Below are positions 42,770 to 50,588 of a stretch of 64,000 bases of DNA, one piece after another (the first letter of the stretch is position 1; the number at the start of each line of letters is the position of its first letter). Location of the stretch: the NCBI RefSeq assembly GCF_037138995.1, contig NZ_JBAXHI010000008.1, forward strand, positions 62,001 to 126,000. The letters are read 5' to 3'. A program made the position numbers and the translations under genes. This DNA is from Chlorohelix sp037138995. Lineage in GTDB: Bacteria; Chloroflexota; Chloroflexia; Chloroheliales; Chloroheliaceae. The notes beneath the pieces are model-generated. The model saw only the letters and a program-made list of their open reading frames with translations. It was not told where the DNA came from and did not search any database.

Positions 42770-43048
42770 CTATTGACCGGGTGGGTTTGGGAAGTTTGGC
42801 GGAATATCGCCAAAGTCACCCGGATTTAAATCTTCCGGGTTTAATCGTTTTTTTGGCTGCGCTGACTGAGCCACAGTATCGCCTCCTCCTCCACTATCCG
42901 AACTACTCTCCGCCGAATACGAGGCATCTGAGGAGGTGTCGCTGCCATCGCTGGAAGCGGAGTCACTATCGCCAGAGTCAGAATCGGAGTCGGAATCATC
43001 CAGTAGCAAAGAAATCAATAGCGCGTGTACTCGTAGTAATACTTTCAT
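42770..43048 (-). CDS. Small protein with acidic Asp/Ser-repeat region
   Basis: 92 residues from the ATG at 43048. A short N-terminal hydrophobic stretch (MKVLLRVHALLISLLL) comes before about 50 residues of almost pure Asp/Ser/Gly (DDSDSDSDSGDSDS...), then a Pro/Asn-rich tail ending PPNFPNPPGQ. The hydrophobic stretch could be a signal or a membrane anchor. The Asp/Ser run is similar in kind to the SD repeats of surface adhesins and would be strongly acidic and perhaps cation-binding. No family recognised. The frame also extends to 43102, where it overlaps the next gene. Confidence 0.45.
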   Translation of the reverse strand: MKVLLRVHALLISLLLDDSDSDSDSGDSDSASSDGSDTSSDASYSAESSSDSGGGGDTVAQSAQPKKRLNPEDLNPGDFGDIPPNFPNPPGQ

Positions 43049-43073
43049 AGTTGTGACATCTTTCTGGATTAAA

Positions 43074-44114
43074 TCAGATTGGCGCTCCTTCGCACACACC
43101 ACGCGCCCGTTTTGCTAATGCGGGTACGCCTTCATCTAGGGTTGCGAAGAACGGGTCATCGGTGATACCCAACTTGTGACGTTTGTAACTGCCCTCCAGC
43201 ACGATAGCCAATTTCCAAATAGCTAAAGCTACATAGAAATTCAGATTTCCAACTTTGGTGCTGGTCAATTCCGCATAATATTCAACAGCTTGATGGCGGT
43301 TCATAAAACCGGGTTGTACCGATATTTGACCCATTTCTAGGTTAAAGGGAATCGGCGGGTCTCCGGGATTGCTCCAAAACGAAAGTAGATAACCCACATC
43401 TGCCAAAGGGTCGCCCAGTGTAGCGAGTTCCCAGTCCAGAATTGCGATTATGCTTGCAGGTTGCCCCTTGCCGATTATCACATTATCCAAGCGGTAGTCG
43501 CCATGAACCAGTGTAGAAGGAGGAGAGTCGGGAAGATGTTCCTTAAGCCATTCGCTTACCCAGATTAAATCGGGCAAATCACGGGTATAAGCACCTTCTA
43601 GTTGACCGTTCCAACGTTTCAACTGGCGGGCGATATAGCCTTCTGGTTTGCCCAAATTAGCCAGCCCAACTTTATGATAATCTACCGAGTGTAGTTCTGC
43701 CATAGCTCGTACTAATTCCCGTGAAATTTCAAGGCGGGATTTATCATTATCAAATTCAGACGGCAACTCACCACGAATAACATATCCCTCAACCCGCCTC
43801 ATCATATAAAAGGGCGCACCGATTACGTTGTTATCCTCACAAGCTGCAATCGGTTCTGGCACCGGAACGCGGCTATTTTTTAGCCCATTGATAACGCGCC
43901 ATTCGCGGATGACATCGTGGGCGGTAGGTAGATAGGGTGGTAGCGGAGGGCGGCGCAAAACAAATTCGTCAGTGCCTCGCTTTACTAGAAATGTGAGGTT
44001 TGAATGTCCCTCTCCAATGCGTTGAATTGTAACCGGAGCATCTTCACCCCGCACATTGGTTTGCATCCAGAGTCGTAAAGCAAACTCGTCCACCAGAGTT
44101 GATAACGTTGTCAT
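43074..44114 (-). CDS. APH-family phosphotransferase (ACAD10/11 N-domain type)
   Basis: 346 residues. N-terminal ATP-binding lobe: IGEGHSNLTFLVKRGTDEFVL and LRRPPLPPYLPTAHDV. Catalytic loop: VHGDYRLDNVI (H-x-D...N); metal-binding motif: ILDWELATLGDPLADVGYLL. The PLPPYLPTAHDV box and DWELATLGDP are diagnostic of the group related to the kinase domain of ACAD10/ACAD11, which phosphorylates hydroxyacyl substrates for later dehydration. No acyl-CoA dehydrogenase is seen next to it. Confidence 0.9.
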   Translation of the reverse strand: MTTLSTLVDEFALRLWMQTNVRGEDAPVTIQRIGEGHSNLTFLVKRGTDEFVLRRPPLPPYLPTAHDVIREWRVINGLKNSRVPVPEPIAACEDNNVIGAPFYMMRRVEGYVIRGELPSEFDNDKSRLEISRELVRAMAELHSVDYHKVGLANLGKPEGYIARQLKRWNGQLEGAYTRDLPDLIWVSEWLKEHLPDSPPSTLVHGDYRLDNVIIGKGQPASIIAILDWELATLGDPLADVGYLLSFWSNPGDPPIPFNLEMGQISVQPGFMNRHQAVEYYAELTSTKVGNLNFYVALAIWKLAIVLEGSYKRHKLGITDDPFFATLDEGVPALAKRARGVCEGAPI

Positions 44115-44285
44115 TTATGGCTTAGCTCCAAAAAATGTGTGTAGTGATAGCTAAATGTCTTTCTGCTGAATTATAGCATCAACCTTTTTCTTTGAAAAAA
44201 CTGTTCGTATGTCATAGAATACCTATAGTAAAATATTTCGCTCAATAAATTTAAATTCGTTTCTTTATAGAAAGAGGAAACCAGA

Positions 44286-46880
44286 TTGGCAAATTACCAT
44301 GAATTGCTGCCTTCTCATACTTGCAGTCGGATGCTTTCACTCTACGAGCAGAAGGAAGCGCGAGCGGGAGGCGTAAGACCGTTCCCACTACCGGGCGATA
44401 AACCACATTATGCGCCTAACCGTGAGTACGCGCTACAACATTTATTTCTGGATATTACAGTGCAATTTGATAACAAAAGTGTGGCAGGTTTGGTACGCAC
44501 CACCCTTACACCCGTCAATGATGGGTTGGATTCCATAACTTTCGATTCTGAGCATACTGTAGTTAATAAAGTGTGGCTTGAAGGTGAGAACAAAGCTTTG
44601 CTTTTCAGACACGAAGATGCAAAACTTAAAATTGAACTAGGCAAACCTTGTAAATCGAACGAAGAACTAACGATTGTAATCGAATATGTGGCTTATCCCC
44701 GCTGTGGATTATATTTTGTAGCGCCTAGTGAAGCTTATCCCGATAAAAAGTTACAGGTGTGGTCGCAAGGGCAAGATACCGATAACCACTACTGGTTTCC
44801 ATGCTACGATGCGCCAAATCAGAAGGCTGTTACCGAAATGCGGGTTACGGTGCCGGAGAATATGTTCGCTCTGTCAAATGGCGCATTACTTGAGACTAAG
44901 CATCACCCTTCTGCCGGAACCAGAACCTACCACTGGAAACAGGCGATTCCTCATAGCTCTTATCTGATAACGCTGGCAGCAGCAGAGTTTGTAGAAATTC
45001 AGGATAATTGGGAGGATATTCCAGTACCCTATTATGTTTTGCCGGGTGAAGAAGAAAAAGCGCGTGTTTCATTGACCAAAACTCCCCAAATGATGCAATT
45101 CTTCTCCGAGAAGGTCGGTCATCGCTACCCCTATGAGAAATATGCCAGTGTTTGTGTCAGCGATTTTATTTTTGGGGGTATGGAGAATACTACTGCTACC
45201 ACTCTCACTGATACTACTTTGCATGATGAACGCGCCCATCAGGATTATTCCAGCGACCCCTTGCTGGCGCACGAGTTGGCGCACCAGTGGTTTGGGGATT
45301 GGTTGACATGTCGTGATTGGAGTCATGGTTGGTTGAATGAGGGATTCGCTACCTACTTTGAAGCGCTATGGGCGGAGCATGACCTTGGGCGCGATGAATT
45401 TATCTATGAGATGTACCAGAACTCTCAAATTTACTTCTCTGAAGATACTGGGCATTATCGCCGCCCGATTGTCGCCTATACCTTTAACATGCCGATAGAC
45501 CTGTTTGACCGCCATCTCTATGAGAAGGGTTCGTTGGTTCTGCACATGATTCGCTATCTTCTGGGCGATGATTTGTGGTGGAAGACTATCAATTATTATG
45601 TGAACAAGCACAAGACCCAAAACGTGATTACCTCCGATTTGGAACGCGCAATTGAAGAGGCAACCGGCTTTAATCTGCAAGGCTTTTTCGAGCAGTGGGT
45701 CTATAAGTCCGGCTATCCTGAGTTCAAGCTGAGCTATAGCTATGACGATAAGAGCCAAACTGCAAAATTCAGCGTGGTGCAAACGCAAGAGATTAACGCT
45801 GAAACATTGCTGTTCACCTTACCGATGGAAATCGCTTTTATAAGTGAAAGCGGCAAGCGTGAGCTATTTAAGGTTGAGCTTGAAGAAAAAGAGCAGACCT
45901 TCTATTTCCGCTTAGTTGAAAAACCGCTTTTTGCCAGTTTCGACCCGGATAACTGGATTCTTAAGACGGTGGACTGGAAACGTTCGGCAGAGCAGTTAAT
46001 AGCGCAACTTGAGAAGGATACCAATTCATTCGGGCGTATCCTAGCAGCGCAAGAATTGGGCAAACTGGCAACGCTTGAAGCGGTAAATGCTCTATCAAAG
46101 GGTTTGGCAAACGCTACTTTCTGGGCGGTTCGCGCCGAATGTGCTAAAGCTCTTAGCGTGGCTAAAACTCCTGCTGCCGAAAAAGCGTTGCTGGTAGCGT
46201 TGGAGACTGAAAAGCATGCCAAAGTGCGGCGTGCAATTGCTGTGGGCTTGGGCGAGTTTCGCACCGATGCGGTTGTGCAGGCGCTTACCAAAGTGCTGGA
46301 GGGCGACATTACCGATATTGTAGAAGGTTCTGCGGCTGTTGCGCTTGGTAAGACAAAACAACCTGACGCTTTTGATACGCTTGTAGCGGCTTTATCACGC
46401 GATTCGTTTAACCAGATGGTGCGTAACGGTGCGATTAGCGGGTTGGTAGAATTGAAAGATGCACGCGCCTTGCAGATTGCGCTAGAGTGGACTGCCTACG
46501 GGAAGCCTGACCAAAATCGGCAAGCGGCTACGGCTGCTTTGGGTAAAATTGGCAAAACCCTTAAGGATGCTGAAAAAGAAAAGGTGGTTGAACGGTTAAC
46601 CGAATTATTGCAAGACCCAAGTTGGCGCACCCGCTTACAAGCAATTCGAGCGGCGCAAACTCTAGGCGATAACCGACATATTCCCGATCTACAACGGATT
46701 GTAGATACTGCGGTAGAAGGGCGAGAGATAAGAATCAGCCGTGAGGCAATTGCCGCTATTCGTACTGAGTCGGCAAAAGATGACGAGGTCAAGAAGTTGC
46801 GTGAAGATTTGGACAAATTGCAAAGTGAGAATAAGGAATTGCGCGAACGGCTTGAAACACTGGAGTCAAAAATAAAATAA
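44286..46880 (+). CDS. M1 family aminopeptidase with C-terminal HEAT repeats
   Basis: 864 residues. M1 zinc aminopeptidase core: the exopeptidase motif FIFGGMENTTATT (GGMEN in place of GAMEN) and the zinc site HELAHQWFGDWLT with WLNEGFATYFE about 18 residues on (H, H and E). After about residue 570 comes a run of HEAT-like helical repeats (ALSKGLANATFWAVRAECAK and ALEWTAYGKPDQNRQAATAA) and a final coiled coil (LREDLDKLQSENKELRERL). TTG start at 44286 is preceded by AGAGGAAA; the next in-frame ATG (44331) would remove 15 residues. It releases N-terminal residues from peptides. Confidence 0.93.
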   Translation: MANYHELLPSHTCSRMLSLYEQKEARAGGVRPFPLPGDKPHYAPNREYALQHLFLDITVQFDNKSVAGLVRTTLTPVNDGLDSITFDSEHTVVNKVWLEGENKALLFRHEDAKLKIELGKPCKSNEELTIVIEYVAYPRCGLYFVAPSEAYPDKKLQVWSQGQDTDNHYWFPCYDAPNQKAVTEMRVTVPENMFALSNGALLETKHHPSAGTRTYHWKQAIPHSSYLITLAAAEFVEIQDNWEDIPVPYYVLPGEEEKARVSLTKTPQMMQFFSEKVGHRYPYEKYASVCVSDFIFGGMENTTATTLTDTTLHDERAHQDYSSDPLLAHELAHQWFGDWLTCRDWSHGWLNEGFATYFEALWAEHDLGRDEFIYEMYQNSQIYFSEDTGHYRRPIVAYTFNMPIDLFDRHLYEKGSLVLHMIRYLLGDDLWWKTINYYVNKHKTQNVITSDLERAIEEATGFNLQGFFEQWVYKSGYPEFKLSYSYDDKSQTAKFSVVQTQEINAETLLFTLPMEIAFISESGKRELFKVELEEKEQTFYFRLVEKPLFASFDPDNWILKTVDWKRSAEQLIAQLEKDTNSFGRILAAQELGKLATLEAVNALSKGLANATFWAVRAECAKALSVAKTPAAEKALLVALETEKHAKVRRAIAVGLGEFRTDAVVQALTKVLEGDITDIVEGSAAVALGKTKQPDAFDTLVAALSRDSFNQMVRNGAISGLVELKDARALQIALEWTAYGKPDQNRQAATAALGKIGKTLKDAEKEKVVERLTELLQDPSWRTRLQAIRAAQTLGDNRHIPDLQRIVDTAVEGREIRISREAIAAIRTESAKDDEVKKLREDLDKLQSENKELRERLETLESKIK

Positions 46881-46887
46881 TGGGGCA

Positions 46888-46911
46888 AGGGTGCGGAGAG
46901 ATTCGCACCCT
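46888..46911. terminator. Hairpin between two convergent genes
   Basis: AGGGTGCG and CGCACCCT form a perfect 8-bp stem with an 8-nt loop in the 43-bp gap between the aminopeptidase and ppk genes. There is no clear T-run on either strand, so its strength as a terminator is uncertain. Confidence 0.5.
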
Positions 46912-46923
46912 CAATGTTGCTTA

Positions 46924-49092
46924 CTAATCTTCTATTTTGGTAATTTTATTTTCTTCTATAATTGGAAGGGTGTCATGTTCTTGGCTACGGCGCAAGAACC
47001 ATAGTTGAGCGTTGAAAGCAGGTTCCTCGCTTTTTGGTTTGATATGCTTGTAAGCGCCATCAGGTAATAGGAACCGGGCTTTTTGGTTATCTTTAAGGTA
47101 TGAAGCTAATACCTCTTTGATTAACCATTCTTTGAGTGTTATTTCTTCTACCGGGAACATGGTCTCCACACGTCTATCCAGATTGCGTTGCATAATATCG
47201 GCGCTGCCAAGCCAGACTTCCTCTGCGGTTTTATCACCATTGCGGAAATAAAAGATTCGGTGATGTTCGAGGAAGCGTCCCACGATACTTATAACCCTGA
47301 TATTTTCACTTAGCCCCTTTATACCGGGGATAATACAGCAACTATTCCTGATAATGAGGTCAATGCTGACACCGGCTTGGCTGGCTTCATATAAAGCGTC
47401 TATCAAGGTAAAATCGGTAAGGGCATTTACTTTGAAGATTAATTGTCCCCCTCTACCTGCTTTAACATGTTCAACTTCGCGTTTTATGCGTTCCAGCAAA
47501 CCGTTTCGGATTCCACCGGGCGAAACTAAAAGTTTGCGATAAGTCGTATTAACGCTATAGCCTGTCAGAGAGTTGAATAGCGCGGAAGCATCTGCTCCTA
47601 AGTCCGGTTGACAAGTGAATAAACCTATATCAGTATATACCCTTGCGGTTTTGTAATTGTAATTTCCGGTGCTTAAGTGTACGTACCGCCTGATACCATC
47701 CGGTTCCTTACGTACTACTAGCAAAATCTTGCAGTGAGTTTTCAGTTCAATATCGCCATAGACAACATGTACCCCCGCTTTTTCAAGCGCCCTCGCCCAC
47801 TCTATATTATTTTCTTCATCGAAGCGAGCTTTGAGTTCTACTAGCACCGACACTTGTTTACCGTTCAGGCTTGCCTCTGCCAGAGCCTCTACAATAGGAG
47901 AATTAGAACCGACCCGGTAAATAGTTTGCTTGATTGCCAGCACATCTGGGTCATTTGCAGCGGCATTGAGGAAATCAATTACGGGCGTAAAGCTGTCATA
48001 GGGATGGTGTAGCAGTATATCATGCGCTCTGATACTGGCAAATATATCTGTGCCGCTACGTAAGCTGGACGGCACGCGAGGGCGAAAAGGGGGGTCTTTT
48101 AACCCCGGTATTTCAAGCTCATACAGACTCATGAGATTGGCTAAACCAAGTGGACCCTCGGTTGGATAGATATAGTCTGACTCAATTTCGAGGTTGGAGC
48201 TAAGAATGCTTTTGATTGATTCTGGGGTGTGTGCGTCCACTAGAAGTTGAGTTACACTACCAAAGCGTCTTCTAGCTAGGCTTTCTTCCACAGTTTGCAA
48301 AAGATCGCCTGCTTCGTCTTGGCGGATTTCAATATCGGCATCGCGTACTACTCGGAAAGCATAACTATTCACTACTTGCAAACCGGTGAATAAACTATCT
48401 AGATTCGCCGCTACTAATTGTTCAAGCCAAACATAACCGCGTTTGCGCCCACGTATTAGCTCAGGTTGGTTGCGGTCGTATGGCACTTCTACCGGAACAA
48501 GTCGAGGCAAAACTTGGGGAATTTTCACACGCGCGAATTTATTGTCACCCTCTGGGGATTTAATTGCAACTGCTAAACTCAAACTCAGATTGGAGATATG
48601 TGGGAAAGGATGAGCAGGGTCAACTGCCAACGGGGTAAGAACCGGATAAACGGTGCTATCGAAAAAGCCCTTTAGAGTGGTTTTTTGTTCCTCATTTAGT
48701 TCTGAATAATTATAGATGTGGATTCCGGCTTTAGCCAATAATGGTAGTAGTGTTTGCTTGAAATATTTTATTGCTAAACTATAAAGTGCCTGTACTCGGT
48801 CGCTCAGTAGTAACAATTGTTCGCGAGGAGTCAGCCCATCCTCACTAGGTGAGGTAATTCCCTCTTCCACCTGCGCTTTTAAACCGGAAATCCGAATCAT
48901 ATAGAATTCGTCAACATTACTATAGAAAATGCTTAGGAATTTCACACGTTCCAGCAATGGATGTGTTTCATCCATAGCTTCTTCTAGTACGCGGTAATTA
49001 AACTCTAGTAAGCTAATTTCACGATTAAAATAAGCTTTTTGGGGTTCGATAAGTTGATGATTATCTGTATTACTAGGATGATTTCTAGTCAT
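46924..49092 (-). CDS. ppk1: Polyphosphate kinase 1
   Basis: 722 residues, the full PPK1 length. The N domain has FNREISLLEFNYRVLEEA; the head domain LKFLSIFYSNVDEFYMIR; the catalytic C1/C2 domains SVLVELKARFDEENNI, RYVHLSTGNYNYKTARVYTD (His of HLSTGNYN is the autophosphorylation site) and HHRIFYFRNG with VWLGSADIMQRNLDRRVE. The enzyme makes polyphosphate from ATP. Convergent to the aminopeptidase gene. Confidence 0.97.
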   Translation of the reverse strand: MTRNHPSNTDNHQLIEPQKAYFNREISLLEFNYRVLEEAMDETHPLLERVKFLSIFYSNVDEFYMIRISGLKAQVEEGITSPSEDGLTPREQLLLLSDRVQALYSLAIKYFKQTLLPLLAKAGIHIYNYSELNEEQKTTLKGFFDSTVYPVLTPLAVDPAHPFPHISNLSLSLAVAIKSPEGDNKFARVKIPQVLPRLVPVEVPYDRNQPELIRGRKRGYVWLEQLVAANLDSLFTGLQVVNSYAFRVVRDADIEIRQDEAGDLLQTVEESLARRRFGSVTQLLVDAHTPESIKSILSSNLEIESDYIYPTEGPLGLANLMSLYELEIPGLKDPPFRPRVPSSLRSGTDIFASIRAHDILLHHPYDSFTPVIDFLNAAANDPDVLAIKQTIYRVGSNSPIVEALAEASLNGKQVSVLVELKARFDEENNIEWARALEKAGVHVVYGDIELKTHCKILLVVRKEPDGIRRYVHLSTGNYNYKTARVYTDIGLFTCQPDLGADASALFNSLTGYSVNTTYRKLLVSPGGIRNGLLERIKREVEHVKAGRGGQLIFKVNALTDFTLIDALYEASQAGVSIDLIIRNSCCIIPGIKGLSENIRVISIVGRFLEHHRIFYFRNGDKTAEEVWLGSADIMQRNLDRRVETMFPVEEITLKEWLIKEVLASYLKDNQKARFLLPDGAYKHIKPKSEEPAFNAQLWFLRRSQEHDTLPIIEENKITKIED

Positions 49093-49270
49093 AAAGTTAT
49101 TATATTTCCTTGTTAAATTACAGAATTGTTATTTTAAGCAGCTTATCTTACTAGATTTTAAGGTTATCAATCTATTTTGTCAAAATATTCCGATTGACTT
49201 TATCTTTTGTTCCAAATAAGATGTAAGTATTACTCTCAAAACCATTTAATTTTTGCCAAAGGTTAAAGAT

Positions 49271-50539
49271 ATGAGCGCTTTCGACTTGAAATTGCCACGT
49301 ATGGCTACTATCCGTCAAAGTTTGTACCATGCTCCTTTAGGTGAGGCAGAGGTTATTGCATCGGTACAGCGTGAGTTTGCCAGAACTGGTTTGTTGAACA
49401 AGATTCAAGCTGGACAAACTATTGCTATTGGGGCGGGTAGTCGTGGGATAGCCTCAATCAATTTGATAATTAGGACTCTGGTAGAAGAAGTTAAAAAAAT
49501 CAACGCTAACCCGTTTGTTTTTCCTGCAATGGGTAGTCATGGTGGGGCTACTGCCGAAGGGCAGGTAGAGATGCTTGGTACTTTGGGGATAACCGAGAGC
49601 TATATCGGCTGTTCCATTCTCAGTAGTATGGATGTAATCGAATTGGGTACTACCGCTAGGGGAGTGCCGGTATTTCTGGATAAAAATGCCTGCCAAGCCG
49701 ATGGAATAATAATTGCAAACCGCATCAAGGCTCATACCAATTTTCGTGGTGAAGTTGAGAGCGGATTAATGAAAATGTTGGCAATTGGAACGGGCAAACA
49801 GCGGCAGGCAATGGCTATACATGCAATGGGCGCGGATGGATTGCGCGATAATATACCAGAGGTAGGGCAGGCGCTCCTAGACCGTGCGCCTGTGCTGGCT
49901 GGCTTTGCTTCAATTGAAGATGGTTATCATAACGCCACCCGAATTATAGGAGTAGAGCCTGAAAATTTCTTACGCACCGAGATTGAGCTTTTAAAAGAAG
50001 CAAAACATTATATGCCGAAACTACCCCTCAAGCAGTTCGATATTCTGGTGGTGGATCAAATCGGCAAAAATATCAGTGGTTCTGGTATGGACTCAAATGT
50101 AGTTGGCAGAGTAAGATTGCCCGGTCTTAACGCTTTTCCTGAACCTGACATTCAGGTGATTATTGCGTTGGATATGACGGAGGAGTCACATGGAAACGCC
50201 GTTGGTGTTGGTCTGGCGGATTTGACTGTACGACGTTTAGTTAACAAAGTGGATTACCATGCCACTTATACTAATGTGCTTACCGGTAACGGTCCGCAAC
50301 ATGGTGCGATACCGGTTACATTAGAGTCAGACAAGGAAGCAATACAGACTGCCAGCAAATATCTATTGCCTCCAATGAACCCATCTGACATCAAAATGAT
50401 GCGTATCCGCAACACCTTGACGCTGGATGTTTTGCAGGTTAGTGAGGCTGTTTTGAGGCAACTCCAATCTTTGGATGGGATTGAAATTATTACAGAGCTT
50501 GCCGAAATTGAGTTTGATAGTAGCGGTTCGTTGTTCTAA
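49271..50539 (+). CDS. LarA-like lactate racemase-domain protein (DUF2088 type)
   Basis: 422 residues from the ATG at 49271 (AAAGG eight bases upstream; a TTG at 49253 is less likely). The domain AIGAGSRGIASINLIIRTL, FPAMGSHGGATAEGQVEML, then IKAHTNFRGEVESGLMKMLAIG is the DUF2088/LarA N-terminal type. True nickel-pincer racemases have catalytic His residues here; SHGG and KAHTNF keep histidines, but it is not possible to claim the same cofactor. No LarB, LarC or LarE genes are near. Function unknown; racemase activity is a guess. Confidence 0.78.
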   Translation: MSAFDLKLPRMATIRQSLYHAPLGEAEVIASVQREFARTGLLNKIQAGQTIAIGAGSRGIASINLIIRTLVEEVKKINANPFVFPAMGSHGGATAEGQVEMLGTLGITESYIGCSILSSMDVIELGTTARGVPVFLDKNACQADGIIIANRIKAHTNFRGEVESGLMKMLAIGTGKQRQAMAIHAMGADGLRDNIPEVGQALLDRAPVLAGFASIEDGYHNATRIIGVEPENFLRTEIELLKEAKHYMPKLPLKQFDILVVDQIGKNISGSGMDSNVVGRVRLPGLNAFPEPDIQVIIALDMTEESHGNAVGVGLADLTVRRLVNKVDYHATYTNVLTGNGPQHGAIPVTLESDKEAIQTASKYLLPPMNPSDIKMMRIRNTLTLDVLQVSEAVLRQLQSLDGIEIITELAEIEFDSSGSLF

Positions 50540-50540
50540 A

Positions 50541-50569
50541 AGAAAAACCCCTCTTTAGTGAGAGGGGTT
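50541..50569. terminator. Terminator between LarA-like and secreted-protein genes
   Basis: AACCCCTCT and AGAGGGGTT form a 9-bp stem with a 6-nt loop. On the minus strand it is followed by TTTTTCTTTT, a strong terminator for the secreted-protein gene; on the plus strand it follows the LarA-like stop by two bases, with a weak T-tract. Confidence 0.82.
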
Positions 50570-50588
50570 GATTTCTCTAATATAGTTG

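Noticed and set aside
42900..43010. Short periodic GATTCC/GACTC pattern that might be a CRISPR-like or tandem repeat array
   Set aside because: It is simply codon repetition of the Asp-Ser run; there are no spacers of constant size.
42724..43118. Plus-strand frames opposite the Asp/Ser-rich gene
   Set aside because: They are shadows of the repetitive codons of the minus-strand gene and of the APH gene; no independent support.
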